A stretch of DNA of 64,000 nt, taken from Symsagittifera roscoffensis (taxonomy: Eukaryota > Xenacoelomorpha > Acoela > Convolutidae). Positions 1-10,989 of the stretch are shown piece by piece. Position numbers and translations under genes: made by a program. A model generated the notes under the pieces. That model did not search any database and was not told where the DNA came from. It saw only the letters and a list, made by a program, of their open reading frames with translations. The stretch is taken from contig NC_087063.1 in assembly GCF_963678635.1 (NCBI RefSeq), positions 69,523,617 to 69,587,616 on the forward strand, written 5' to 3'. Within the stretch, counting starts at the first letter, position 1; each line of letters begins with the position of its first letter.

Positions 1-45
1 CCAGATAATAATTTATGACACGATGATAGATTACTAAATATTACT

Positions 46-1132
46 TCAGAAGAAAACTTTGAACGCAATACTGACAAAAACCATCGTCAGACCATGACCG
101 AGTTTACCATCTGAGCCGTTCAGTCCCTCTTCCACATTTCCGAGCAGTTTCTCGAAGTTAGACTCGAACACAGATTCGTTATAGAAGTTGTAGTACTGGC
201 GTCCTGCTAGAACAAACCCCAGCCAGCCTGAGGGAGCGAAATCTTCTTGTACCTTAGCGAATACTTGTTTTTTCTTCATTTGAAGCGAGTAGAGAGCTTC
301 CTGTCGGCAATTCTGGCTATTTTGGTAAGCTTGTGAAAAACAAACCACAATTACAGACGAATCTTCGACTGTTTCGCCCATCGCTTGGGGCAGGTTATTC
401 GCATCAGTCATGTTGTAATAGTCAATCCAGGCATTTATTCCGCTGGCTTTCAGTGCAGCGTAAATGTGTCTGGCAGGTTTTTTTTCGTTCCAGCTGTAGC
501 TTACCATGACCATGTTTGTGGTGTCCGTCACTTGTTTTGTGCCATACTCCAGTTGGGCTTGGCGTAGCTCAACGTGCACTTGGTTAACTAGAGCGGTTAG
601 ATCAGGCGTGGGCTCATACTGCAGAGGCTCTGAAAAGCGGGCTGATCATTATGGACAACGAAATGATCTGATTGCCAATGAGGATCTTATAACTACCTTT
701 ACACCCATTATGCCTAGTAAAGAATTCCTACCACATAAAGAACAAATTTAACGATCAAACATATACAATTATTGTACCTTGTTACCAATCCCTTTTTTGT
801 AATAATTGTTATGATCCAGCTTCAGCTTTTTAGACACTTTAATCAAACTTCAGCATCTTAATGCTTAGCTTTAAAGTTTTCTCAAATTGGCCATTTTGCT
901 CAAACACTTATTTGAAGCGCAAAAAATTAGTAGTCAAATGTGGGATTTTTCATTTTCCTATGCAAGGCTATGAAAGACATACTCGATAAATTTTTTTTCT
1001 CGAATAATGGCTGCGTTTGCAAATATCTCTAATTTGGTTACCTTCGTTTTGCGTTTTATCCACCAGATTTGCACTTTTTCCAGTGACTGAAAGAAAACTT
1101 GCGGTGAAAAAGAATATGCTTATGTGTTTCAT
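46..1132 (-). CDS. Predicted secreted/anchored TIR-domain protein, copy 1 (two exons)
   Basis: Exon 1 is 1132-1042 and exon 2 is 629-46, both on the minus strand. They give 224 residues. Exon 1 encodes a signal-peptide-like start, MKHISIFFFTASFLSV, and ends GAAG|GTAACC in phase 1. Exon 2 follows a CTTTTCAG acceptor with two bases to complete the codon, so the phases match. Exon 2 carries a TIR domain: strand A is MVMVSYSW, and a Cys-x-x-Glu (NCRQE) sits where TIR NADases keep their catalytic Glu. Three N-x-S/T sequons (NMT, NES, NGS) follow. The C-terminus has small residues (NGSDG) before a hydrophobic tail (LTMVFVSIAFKVFF), which resembles a GPI signal or membrane anchor. An upstream in-frame stop in this copy (CAT TAG) excludes an earlier start. 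The TIR domain is certain. The exon 1 link and extracellular topology are inferred, and other exons could exist. Confidence 0.7.
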
Positions 1133-1458
1133 GGTTGTTTCATGAAACTAATGAAACAAGTGAACCATAAATCAGAAAATTTGCCAAATGAATAACATTT
1201 TCTACCAGTATACGATCATAAGTCCAAATTTGAGCAATATAGTCTGATTGTTTTACTATGTTAAGTAGTTTTCGGCCGTTATGGTTTCGCGCATTTTCAG
1301 GATGTAGTATTTAATTGGCACAAACTGTGAAAACATAACCGTTATTATCATATTGATGGTGGCATTAGCAAAACAAAAACATCCTCAGAAGTTAACTATT
1401 TTGGCAGTACCTTTGAACTTAAGTGACTAAGACTTAATCGAGAGTTCGCAGTTGTGAT
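1133..1458. other. 5' flank of TIR copy 1
   Basis: This is the upstream region of the TIR gene. I see no ORF of note. A short palindromic run around TTTCATGAAAC lies just before the start codon, and a short uORF (ATG AAA CAA CCA TGA) overlaps it. No promoter motif can be named with confidence. Confidence 0.4.
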
Positions 1459-1463
1459 ACGCA

Positions 1464-3755
1464 ATGTTTAACTTTATAGGATTTCTTTTCTCATTTTTAA
1501 AAGGAATCTATAACACATGCGCTATACACACACAAGTAAACAGACAAGCAAGTGTAGCACGCAAACTGTTTAAAGGATTTTTTGGAATTTTTTCATCATC
1601 AATAAACAAAATACTTCTAGACGCACAAATAAAAGAATATAACACGAAAATATCCACAAGACAGAAAAAGTTCTACGACGAAGAACATATTAATATAGAA
1701 ATAACAACTACCGCACCACAGTTGCCACCCCTACCACAAAACCATCCATTATCATTAGTCCCATGTAACTTCCGAAGCTTAGCAATCACAAATAATCCAA
1801 ATTCTAGACCAAATATACCACAAAGTCTCATCCAACATTTAATGACACATCATTCACAAAATGATAATACATACGAACAATTTATAGAACAACCCCACAC
1901 CGCCACTTTTCAGTCTCAAAATAATCATTTTTTAGCCCACGATGAGCCGACAACTTGGATCCCTACATCTCTCAAATTCCCACCCAGACAACCTCCAAAC
2001 TCAAAACCCAGTAATCCCACTTTTTAACTTCCCACCACCCGATTTTCCGATTATTAATATATCATCAAGCACGAATTCTGATACTAACTCAGATATTTCA
2101 GTTTTATACTCTATCTCACAATTTAATAACCCTAATGTAGAAACCCCTGACGAATTTGCAGACTCCGAACCATCTCCATCAAATAATATTCAGACCAACT
2201 CCTCAGTTTTTTCAAAACCCCCTTTTCAACCAATTCCATCAAATAGTTCACTCCCATCCGTTTCCACTCCTTCTTATGCCTCGCAAGTGACCCCAACCTA
2301 CTCTCCACTTCACTCCGACAGATCATATAATAATTCTCCAGATACCCCCCCCCCCCAAATTTCCCAGGAACTCGAGAATTTTATTACCTTACAACAACAG
2401 TTAATACACCCTAACACCCTCACAATACATCAAATATCATCCACAATAGAATCCTCAAACCCACCTACTCCTACACCCTCCTCAGCTTACACTGCATCAT
2501 TAACACAATCATCCACATCCACCGAAACACCTAGTAGCACTCACCGAGCTTATCGAACTTTTAAACGAAAATTCCCGAATCACCCGTTCCCGACTAAACC
2601 CGGAACAGCCTGCGAATATATTAATCACCCGCAGCACACCAACACGAAAAACTTTCTAGCAATCACTTTACCCTCATTTCCACAATATACATTAAACACA
2701 CCTAACAATACTAATGACACACGTAGTTTTGCAGATGAACATGTTTTAATGCCAGCACTTCTTTGGACAGCTTATTATCATTTTACTAACCCCATTTGCC
2801 TTCCACTAACTAATACTCATGACAACATAGAAAAGAACAAAGACATGTTATATAGACTAACTACAACACTAACAGCTAGACAATTTACTTACGTAGGATA
2901 CAAAAAATTACTAAAAACATTCACTGCACCCCGAGCTAACGAATTTACAATAGAATTTTACAACCATAATATCATCCGACCTAATCAAGACCAATTTTTA
3001 GATGAAGACCGCTTCACTAACCCGCAATTAACAGAAAAAATTTTCATCAAAACGTCATACGTATTCACACTTAATATTTTTGATAGAAAGTATGATCACA
3101 TCATTTCCCAATCAGTAGCTGATATTCAAGCTTACAAAAGTTTCCATGACAAATTTCAGTTATTTTCACTAACCTTTCACTTTCTTTCACCACGTGAACG
3201 CGATTTGCACTGTTCCCACGATATTATGTTACGCACTAAACAAACCCACACATATACATACTGTCGTTTTATCCAAAATCATTTTGATTTGCAAACCCCA
3301 TCAAGACAACCTCACCATCATTTTCAGTTTTTTAACTCAAAATACACGTCACCATTTTTCCTTAATTTTATTGCATCAAAGATACTAACCTCCACGGCAT
3401 CCTTCCCAACAATGACCCAGTAACCCAATTTTATATATTTTGTCCCATCACGAAGACCTTTAACGCCGAAGAATCCAGACCCTTACTAATCCCGCATGAG
3501 TTTATCCAGCCTATAGAAATACCAATATTAGACTTCATTCACAATACTAAATATAATCATAAAATATATAACCTCATTTAAAAAACACCTTACGAGTTTG
3601 CAGTAGGCACCGAAGAACTAAAAATCATTAAAGCACTTCAATTGCTTTGGCCACTGCTCCAAACTAAAAACATCATTCGCATACTAGCCAAATTACTAAC
3701 AACATCAGATATGATACACGATATCTTCCCCCACGGCTTTTTCCCAGACGATTAA
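1464..3755 (+). pseudogene. Unrecognised 3'-proximal retroelement ORF, broken
   Basis: Three overlapping open stretches read as one former protein of about 760 residues: 1464-2027, 1942-3423, and a continuation from about 3400 to 3755. They are separated by frameshifts near 1942-2027 and near 3400 and by an in-frame TAA near 3580. The start has a hydrophobic run (FNFIGFLFSFLKG). The middle is rich in Pro, Ser, Thr and Asn, and the C-terminal third is less biased. Its place between the presumed pol and the 3' LTR is where an env-like or accessory ORF would sit. I recognise no fusion, protease or transmembrane architecture that proves env. Function unknown. Confidence 0.5.
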
Positions 3756-5362
3756 CAGGTAAGTATAATTTAAAACGCTGTTCACGAATAAATTTAAATT
3801 AGTACTGACCATTTTTTATTAATGTTTCATTTAAATTTCCAGTCTTCACACCACGATCACCTACAAAACAGAAAAGAAAATTAAAACTACAAACTTGTTA
3901 AATTCTCTTAAAATTCATTAATTTCTTGCACTAAATAAAATAATAAAATATACCAAATATAGTAATTTAATTTATAAATTATTTCCCCATGAAGCAGTAA
4001 AATTAATTACGATGAAAATTTATATTTTTAAATTTCCCCCAAACGCAGTAAAATTCAAATTCTATGCAATATATTGATAAAATGAGAAAGCAGTACTAAC
4101 ATTTTGATATTTTCATTCAATCGCACAAGAATTCTATCCAAACTCGCACAGCTCGCCCAAGAAGAATTGTTTAAATAATGATTTTAAGTTTCAAGTTTTC
4201 ACACTCAACAACTCTAACACACGATAACAAGTTTCAAATTTCCCTTTAACTCGGTTGGAAAGGAATTATATACTAAACCAAACTAACCAACCCAGCTTAC
4301 TAAACACCACAAATCATAAAATAACAGCATGACTAAGAAAAGAAAACTAACGGTACCCAAACCGGATTAACCCAGTTTAAAACTGGATAATTTATTCTTT
4401 TGAAGACTATTATAAAGTCTAAAAAAGAAATAATAAAACACAAAAAAGTCGCAAGACAAACCCATACCAAAAACAATTTGATTTTTGAAAAAAGGACACA
4501 ACCAAAGTAATATAAGAAATACTAACATAAACCCAACATAAAACGTTATCACATAACAGGATTTCTCAAAGAAACAGCATGAAATCATACTCCCACTCCT
4601 GGCCTAACCCACCAGAGAAGACGTCCTGGGCATGCTCTATAGCCGGCCTAACCCACCGCGCTACATCCACGCTTTGTGACCACACTTCTTTTTTTAATAA
4701 GAGGTACTCAAGGGTGAGTAACTCTTCAAAATAACCAAACTAAAACAAAACGCTTTTGTGAAAACGATTAACTAAAATCATGATAAAAAAATTGGATTAA
4801 CATAACTTTATAAAATGTAAAATGTAAATCATACTTTGCAGTATATAGATCAATACACAACAACAAAGACGAAAATCCAAAGACTAGATGATCCCATCAC
4901 ACTCGAACAAAGGAATGGCTAAGCACAACCGACATGCCGTCCACAATCACAACTCAAAGGATTTAGAGTACGACTTGACTCCGCAGAAAAAGACTTCATT
5001 GAACTAGACCAATGACCACCTCGATGTTCATGTATACGTACAGATCCGAGTTACGAGGCATCCCTTCCACACACGATCTCCACGCCATTCCCAGACGAGG
5101 TTGCACACAAAACAAGTTCTCTACATAATACAGAAAAACCCTTCATAGCAAATCATTTTGAAATCAGATTGATTTCATTGGGGATCACAGTCGTTGTCAA
5201 AAGACGACGCAACAATTTTATGTCCCTAATTCCAGCGTCGTGGAACTTCTTCTCCAAGAGGAACCGGACAAGAATATGATGTTCGCCAAATACCAACGTT
5301 CATCATCCATCCTTCAAATTGCAGAAAGATAACTCTAAAAAACTCTGTAAAACCCGGATGGG
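3756..5362. other. 3' non-coding region of the left retroelement
   Basis: This AT-rich stretch between the last ORF and the 3' LTR has no convincing ORF. The bases just before the LTR (CCCGGATGGG) are only partly purine, so the polypurine tract is weak or decayed. Confidence 0.5.
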
Positions 5363-5773
5363 TGGAACCTGATCTAAACTACATTTTATAATAGGATAAA
5401 TTGGATATTTTACCACTGTAAAATATTTAATATTAACCAACCACAATCCATCTAACTAACAACCCACTTACTTGTAAGTGTTGAAATTATTTGTAATTTC
5501 AGCACCAGAGAGATTTGAATTTAACTTAGAAATTAGTTGCCTCCTCAAGAGAACTTCAGCTGCCGCAATAAACCAGTATACTCTAGATCTATTGAGCCTA
5601 GCAGAGATTAGTTAAACACCCTGAGACTAGTAAGTATAAGAGTAAGATTAGGATCGGTATTAGACTAAGAAGTTGCACGAATCTATCCGGCCGAAAATAA
5701 GATAGCGTGACGAGCAGACGGTGTACCCTATCCGAAATTACTCTATGAGTTAACAACCTTCGGTTATAACTCA
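5363..5773 (+). repeat. 3' LTR of left retroelement
   Basis: Starts TGGAACCTGATC and ends TAACTCA. It aligns end to end with 59061-59470, with roughly 6% or more substitutions plus small gaps near the 3' end. The TG...CA ends and a shared length near 410 bp support the boundaries. Confidence 0.8.
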
Positions 5774-6220
5774 ATTGACACTTTCTCAAAAAAAGCCGAT
5801 TTCTCAGATAGTAATGTGAGAAAATTTCTGCGCAACTTTGATATTGCATGTGAGTAACTTTGATTTGATTTGAAATAAAAAAAACCTCCAAATTCTGAAA
5901 ATAGGCTCAAGCTTGTCGGTGATGACTTCTACAAGTCTGGTTTGATTGAAAACGCAACCCGCGATCTTTGATATACATTCCATGAAACAAATAGACTAAC
6001 AGACATAAAAATAGATGCCGTTAAAGCATATGGAAAAATAAGTTGCCGTTAAAGCATATGGAAAGTTTTGTTTGGTGGTGCCTTCAAGTGACAGGGTCAA
6101 TGCAACACTCGGAGGAAATTTTTTTGACATGATTCAAAAAACAATTCAACAAGTTTCAGTTAAAATTGAGCGTTTTTAGGTTCCGTTTTGCGTAATTTTA
6201 TATTGAGACTATACGTGACA
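5774..6220. other. Intergenic stretch between retroelement LTR and small ORF
   Basis: No gene is supported. A roughly 20-bp word, GCCGTTAAAGCATATGGAAA, occurs twice, at about 6017 and 6044, as a short local duplication. Confidence 0.4.
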
Positions 6221-6397
6221 ATGAACTCGGCGCGAGTGAAGTTTTTTGTTCCGTACATTATCTTTAGCGCGGCTTTTGCAGTCGCAACAGCAATTGTGGA
6301 CGGCTACCCGAGTGGCATGAATGTCAGAGCCGCGGTGCAAATTTCGAGCAGAAAAAAGAAGGAAAAACAGTTCTACAACTTACAAGACAACATTTGA
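6221..6397 (+). CDS. Possible signal-peptide exon of a small secreted protein
   Basis: Beginning at the ATG at 6221 there are 58 codons. They start with a basic/hydrophobic leader (MNSARVKFFVPYIIFSAAFA) followed by a hydrophilic tail rich in Lys and Arg. The stretch is noticeably richer in G+C than its flanks, as exons in this window are. It ends at a TGA inside an inverted repeat (CAAGACAA ... TTGTCTTG). It could be a complete short secreted peptide or a first exon whose partner I cannot see. No family recognised. Confidence 0.35.
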   Translation: MNSARVKFFVPYIIFSAAFAVATAIVDGYPSGMNVRAAVQISSRKKKEKQFYNLQDNI

Positions 6398-6503
6398 TTG
6401 TCTTGTAAGTTATCTCGTAATCAACCTTCAAGGGAATACTAAAAAAACTTGATCAGAAACAATCAGCTTAAATCTTTAACATGATTAACCTCATTATAAT
6501 AAA

Positions 6504-7961
6504 CCAGATAATAATTTATGACACGATGATAGATTACTAAATATTACTTCAGAAGAAAACTTTGAACGCAATACTGACAAAAACCATCGTCAGACCATGA
6601 CCGAGTTTACCATCTGAGCCGTTCAGTCCCTCTTCCACATTTCCGAGCAGTTTCTCGAAGTTAGACTCGAACACAGATTCGTTATAGAAGTTGTAGTACT
6701 GGCGTCCTGCTAGAACAAACCCCAGCCAGCCTGAGGGAGCGAAATCTTCTTGTACCTTAGCGAATACTTGTTTTTTCTTCATTTGAAGCGAGTAGAGAGC
6801 TTCCTGTCGGCAATTCTGGCTATTTTGGTAAGCTTGTGAAAAACAAACCACAATTACAGACGAATCTTCGACTGTTTCGCCCATCGCTTGGGGCAGGTTA
6901 TTCGCATCAGTCATGTTGTAATAGTCAATCCAGGCATTTATTCCGCTGGCTTTCAGTGCAGCGTAAATGTGTCTGGCAGGTTTTTTTTCGTTCCAGCTGT
7001 AGCTTACCATGACCATGTTTGTGGTGTCCGTCACTTGTTTTGTGCCATACTCCAGTTGGGCTTGGCGTAGCTCAACGTGCACTTGGTTAACTAGAGCGGT
7101 TAGATCAGGCGTGGGCTCATACTGCAGAGGCTCTGAAAAGCGGGCTGATCATTATGGACAACGAAATGATCTGATTGCCAATGAGGATCTTATAACTACC
7201 CTTACACCCATTATACCTAGTAAAGAATTCCTACCACATAAAGAACAAATTTAACGATTAAACATAAACAATTATTGTACCTTGTTACCAATCCCTTTTT
7301 TGTAATAATTGTTATGATCCAGCTTCAGCTTTTTAGACATTTTAATCAAACTTCAGCATCTTAATGCTTAGCTTTAAAGTTTTCTAAAATTGGCCATTTT
7401 GCTCAAACACTTATTTGAAGCGCAAAAAATTAGTAGTCAAATGTGGGATTTTTCATTTTCCTATGCAAGGTTATGAAAGACATACTCGATAAATTTTTTT
7501 TCTGGAATAATGGCTGCGTTTGCAAATATCTCTAATTTGGTTACCTTCGTTTTGTGTTTTATCCACCAGATTTGCACTTTTTCCAGTGACTGAAAGAAAA
7601 CTTGCGGTGAAAAAGAAAATGCTTATGTGTTTCATGGTTGTTTCATGAAACAAATGAAACAAGTGAACCATAAATCAGAAAATTTGCCAAATGAATAACA
7701 TTTTCTATCAGTATACGATCACAAGTCCAAATTTGAGCAATATAGTCTGATTGTTTTACTATTTTAAGTGGTTTTCGGCAGTTATGGTTTCGCGCATTTT
7801 CAGGATGTAGTATTTAATTGGCACAAACTGTGAAAACATAACCGTTATTATCATATTGATGGTGGCATTAGCAAAACAAAAACATCCTCAGAAGTTAACT
7901 ATTTTGGCAGTAGCTTTGAACTTAAGTGACTAAGACTTAATCGAGAGTTTGCAGTTCTGAT
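6504..7961. repeat. Right copy of tandem segmental duplication
   Basis: Partner of 1-1458 at offset 6503. It carries TIR copy 2. Beyond 7961 the sequence departs from copy 1, where retroelement begins, so 7962 onward may preserve the ancestral flank. Confidence 0.93.
6549..7635 (-). CDS. Predicted secreted/anchored TIR-domain protein, copy 2 (two exons)
   Basis: Exon 1 is 7635-7545 and exon 2 is 7132-6549, minus strand. Structure and predicted protein match copy 1. Exon 2 is identical at the DNA level, including silent sites. Exon 1 differs at two bases, both silent (Thr ACA/ACG and Ile ATT/ATA), which supports exon 1 as translated. Unlike copy 1, the reading frame here stays open upstream to another ATG twelve codons earlier. 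The conserved start MKHIS is preferred because copy 1 has a stop in that extension. See copy 1 for domain details. Expression and topology are untested. Confidence 0.7.
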
Positions 7962-7971
7962 CTCAATCGAC
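7636..7971. other. 5' flank of TIR copy 2 (possibly divergent promoter region)
   Basis: Lies between TIR copy 2 (minus) and a short plus-strand ORF at 7972. No core promoter element can be assigned with confidence. Confidence 0.35.
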
Positions 7972-8199
7972 ATGACTCTAAAACAAGAGGCTCTGTTCGA
8001 CTCCTCCACCTCTCAAAACATCAATTTTTTCAGTTGTTTACCGTGTTTTTCGGCCGAATGCGTGATCGATGAAAATAATGAACAAATCTGTTCAGTTCTC
8101 ATGCGAAGTGTTTTTTTTTGCATTATGACAGATGTTTACGAAACGTTTTCAGAATTGAACCTGAAAGATGGGGGAATGGATGAGAGCCACAAAGAATAA
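7972..8199 (+). CDS. Short unrecognised ORF, divergent from TIR copy 2
   Basis: 75 codons from ATG at 7972. The predicted peptide is Cys-containing and acidic towards its end (ELNLKDGGMDESHKE). AATAAA overlaps the stop codon, and a Helitron2-like element begins eight bases later. It contains a T9 run that could hide a frameshift. No homologue recognised; it may be chance. Confidence 0.25.
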   Translation: MTLKQEALFDSSTSQNINFFSCLPCFSAECVIDENNEQICSVLMRSVFFCIMTDVYETFSELNLKDGGMDESHKE

Positions 8200-8207
8200 T
8201 AAAGATT

Positions 8208-9292
8208 AACAAGACTGCTCGTATCAGGGCAAAGCCCTGAATGTTCCGACTGCCTGATAGGAATTATGGAGCAGCAGTAATAACATAAAAAAATTAAATG
8301 AAATAAAATAAAATGAAAACATTTTTTTCTAAAATTTGAAATTTTTAATGAAAATCATCCCCCCACACGCCATATAAAGTACAACAAGACTGCTCGTATC
8401 AGGGCGAAGCCCTGAATTTTCCGACTGCCTTTTAAGGCTTATGGAGCAGAAATAACATGAAAAATTCAACGAAATAAAACAAAATGAAAATTTTTTTTCT
8501 AAAATTTGAATTGTTTTAAATAAAACCATCCCCCCACACGCCATATAAAGTACAAAAGGATAGATTTCGCTCTTTGTTACCAACCAATTATGGCAAATAA
8601 GCTTCTTTCTTACCAAATTGGAATGATTTCTAAGGCGGATTAACTCTCCGCTTACGTGTTAATAGCGCCAAATAGATCGCGCGTTAATTATCCCAAATTG
8701 GTCAAAATGGCCAAAATGGCAATCTTTAAACCCTCATAACTTTACTAAAAATGGTCACAGGTGAAATATCTTTTCAAATTTAAGCTCAGGACAACAATAG
8801 CTTTCGAATGATATAAAAAAATTCCGTCATAAATGTCTAGTTAAAAAGTCGAAATTTGTCTGAAGAAAAAAAAACCCACCCGAGCACAAATATTCCGTTA
8901 CTTTCGTATCGAAAGTCGGATTAAAAAGAGAGATTTCGTTCCTTGTAACAAATCAATTATGGCAAATAAGCTTTGTTCAACCAACTTGGAACGATTTATA
9001 GGACGGATTAAATCCCCGCTTACGCGTTAATAGCGCGAATTATATCGCTCGTTAATTGTCCCAAATTGGTCAAAATGGCCAAAATGGCAATCTTTAAACC
9101 CTCATAACTTTACGAAAAGAGATCACAGGTGAAATTTCTTTTCAAATTTAAGCTCAGGTCAACAATACCTTTTGAATGATATTTAAAAAGTTCTGTCAAA
9201 AATGGCTAGTTAAAAAGTCGAAATTTGTCTGAAGAAAAAAAAACCCGCCCCGAGCACAAGTATTCCGTTACTTTCGTATCGAAAGTCGGAAC
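8208..9292 (-). mobile_element. Helitron2/Helentron-like non-autonomous element, outer copy (split by another copy)
   Basis: Two halves (8208-8382 and about 8923-9292) of one roughly 540-bp element in minus orientation, separated by a second full copy. The left end is AACAAGACTGCTCGTATCAG, with hairpin CAGGGC/GCCCTG. The right end has hairpin ACTTTCG/CGAAAGT and AGTCGGAAC. Joining the halves restores the family consensus around AAAGTACAAAA. Confidence 0.85.
8383..8922 (-). mobile_element. Helitron2/Helentron-like non-autonomous element, inner copy
   Basis: A full-length copy of about 540 bp nested inside the outer copy. It has the same terminal hairpins and internal sequence. Confidence 0.85.
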
Positions 9293-10218
9293 AATAATTT
9301 TAAAACATTCTCCTCATGCGGAAATATATTAATTAAAGAAACTGTTTCCGATCTATCTATTGGCACTTAAAGTGGAACAAAAACACTTTTTTATCGCTTG
9401 ACAATAAATTGGGAGAAAATTATCAGAGCTGAAGGTCCATTTTTAAGCGCCACAGGCTGAAACTAGTAAAACTAGCCTTAGCAAGCGTAGCAAGATATGA
9501 TTCCGTTCGAAAATTAACATTAGATTTTCATTACTTTTAATAGCCAAAAATTTATCTGAATGCTTCTTTCGCACTAGGTTTTAAACCTTACAGAAGCTTC
9601 AAACTACCCTATTATCCAAAATGAAAATTCAAGAAATTTGTCGTTGTAATTGTTGATCTGGTTTTTTTTTGCTGTTCTGACAAACAAAAAAACTTCCCAA
9701 ACACTTAAAACTAAAACAAACTGAGACTAAACACTATCCAAAGGATCACAGTCTTTGATGATTGCCAGGTTCATTATTTTTCCGACTTTTTGAGTTTTTG
9801 TTGGCTCTTTTTTTACTTTTGAAAAACTATTTTATCATTGTCACAATGCAATCAAACTTGGATTGGTGAACAAAACAACAATTGTGATAAGATTTGTTAT
9901 CCGTAACGTACTTTATGAGTTTAGCCATAATAACATGTATGGTAACGATGAACAGATAAAGTTTGAAAGGTGTGAGCGGAAACGAATTTTTGAAGTTTTG
10001 TCGCCGTTTAGGGTAACTTCGCTTTGGCATTGAAGATGGCTCAACAACAAACTTGACATTTTGTTTTTCAAAAATATCCATTAACCACTTCGGCAGCTTC
10101 AGTTTTCACAAAAAAAACTCCACGCCCCCAACGATTCACGAAAAAGCTCTCCGAAAAACGCCCCCCCCAACTATCTGTTACAGTCACTTAAAACTCAAGG
10201 GCTCTTTTTATTCTTTTT
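9293..10218. other. Intergenic, no gene seen
   Basis: AT-rich sequence with no supported ORF or repeat that I recognise. Confidence 0.4.
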
Positions 10219-10757
10219 GTTCCGACTTTCGATACGAAAGTAACGGAATATTTGTGATCGGGGTGGGTTTTTTTTTCTTCAGACAAATTTCGACTTTTTA
10301 ACTAGCCATTTTTCACGGAATTTTTTTATATCATTCAAAAGGTATTGTTGTCCTGAACTCAAATTTGAAAAGATATTTCACCTGTGGTCATTTTTCGTAA
10401 AGTTATGAGGGTTTAAAGATTGCCATTGTGGTCATTTTGACCAATTTGGGACAATTAACGCGCGATATAATTCGTGCTATTAACGCGTAAGCGGAGATTT
10501 AATCCGTCTTATAAATCGTTCCAAATTGGTTAAAAGAAGCTTATGTGCCATAATTGATTTGTTACAAGGAACGAAATCTATCTTTTTGTACTTTATATGG
10601 CGTTTGGGGCATGATTTTCATAAAAAATTTCAAATTTTAGAAAAAAAAATTCATTTCATTTTGTTTCTTTTAATTTTTTTGTTATTACTGCTGCTCCATA
10701 AACCTTAATAGGCAGTCTGAACATTCAGGGCTTCGCCCTGATACGAGCGGTCTTGTT
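10219..10757 (+). mobile_element. Helitron2-like element, copy 3
   Basis: Runs from GTTCCGACTTTCGATACG to GCGGTCTTGTT in plus orientation. It has both terminal hairpins and the subterminal GTTCCGACT / AGTC(G)GAAC asymmetric inverted repeat; the inner copy is slightly decayed here (AGTCTGAAC). Confidence 0.85.
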
Positions 10758-10989
10758 TAAGTTAAGAGTAAACGCGCAAATAAATGATGATATATTTGAG
10801 GAACAATGGAAACATTTTCAAGGTTGTTAGCGTGCTCCTCATCCAAATTTGATGGGATGAAAAAATAACACAGCTCATGATTATTATCATGATTTTTCTG
10901 CGAAATGTCGCCATGCAATATTGCCAGCGCAAGTAGCTTGATAGATCTAAAAAAAGAAAGTCAATCTAAAACAATTGCATCAAAATTCA

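Larger units (their letters stand above)
1..1458. repeat. Left copy of tandem segmental duplication
   Basis: This segment matches 6504-7961 at a constant offset of 6503 with no visible net indel. It carries TIR copy 1 and about 330 bp upstream of it. Positions 1-697 are identical to the partner. About 19 single-base differences fall in 698-1458. The homology stops abruptly at 1458/7961, where this copy runs into retroelement sequence. Confidence 0.93.
1459..5773 (+). mobile_element. LTR retroelement, 5'-truncated copy (3' half plus 3' LTR)
   Basis: This is the 3' part of an LTR retroelement in plus orientation. It ends in a 411-bp LTR (5363-5773) alignable with the LTR at 59061-59470, so both copies are one family and this one shows only the 3' half. 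The left edge at 1459 coincides with the end of the duplicated TIR segment and is not an LTR, so the 5' half was lost. It contains a broken 3'-proximal ORF (1464-3755) and about 1.6 kb of non-coding sequence before the LTR. Confidence 0.75.

Noticed and set aside
385-751. Plus-strand open frames opposite the TIR exon
   Set aside because: They are shadows of the minus-strand TIR coding exon, with no independent support. The same holds at 6888-7254.
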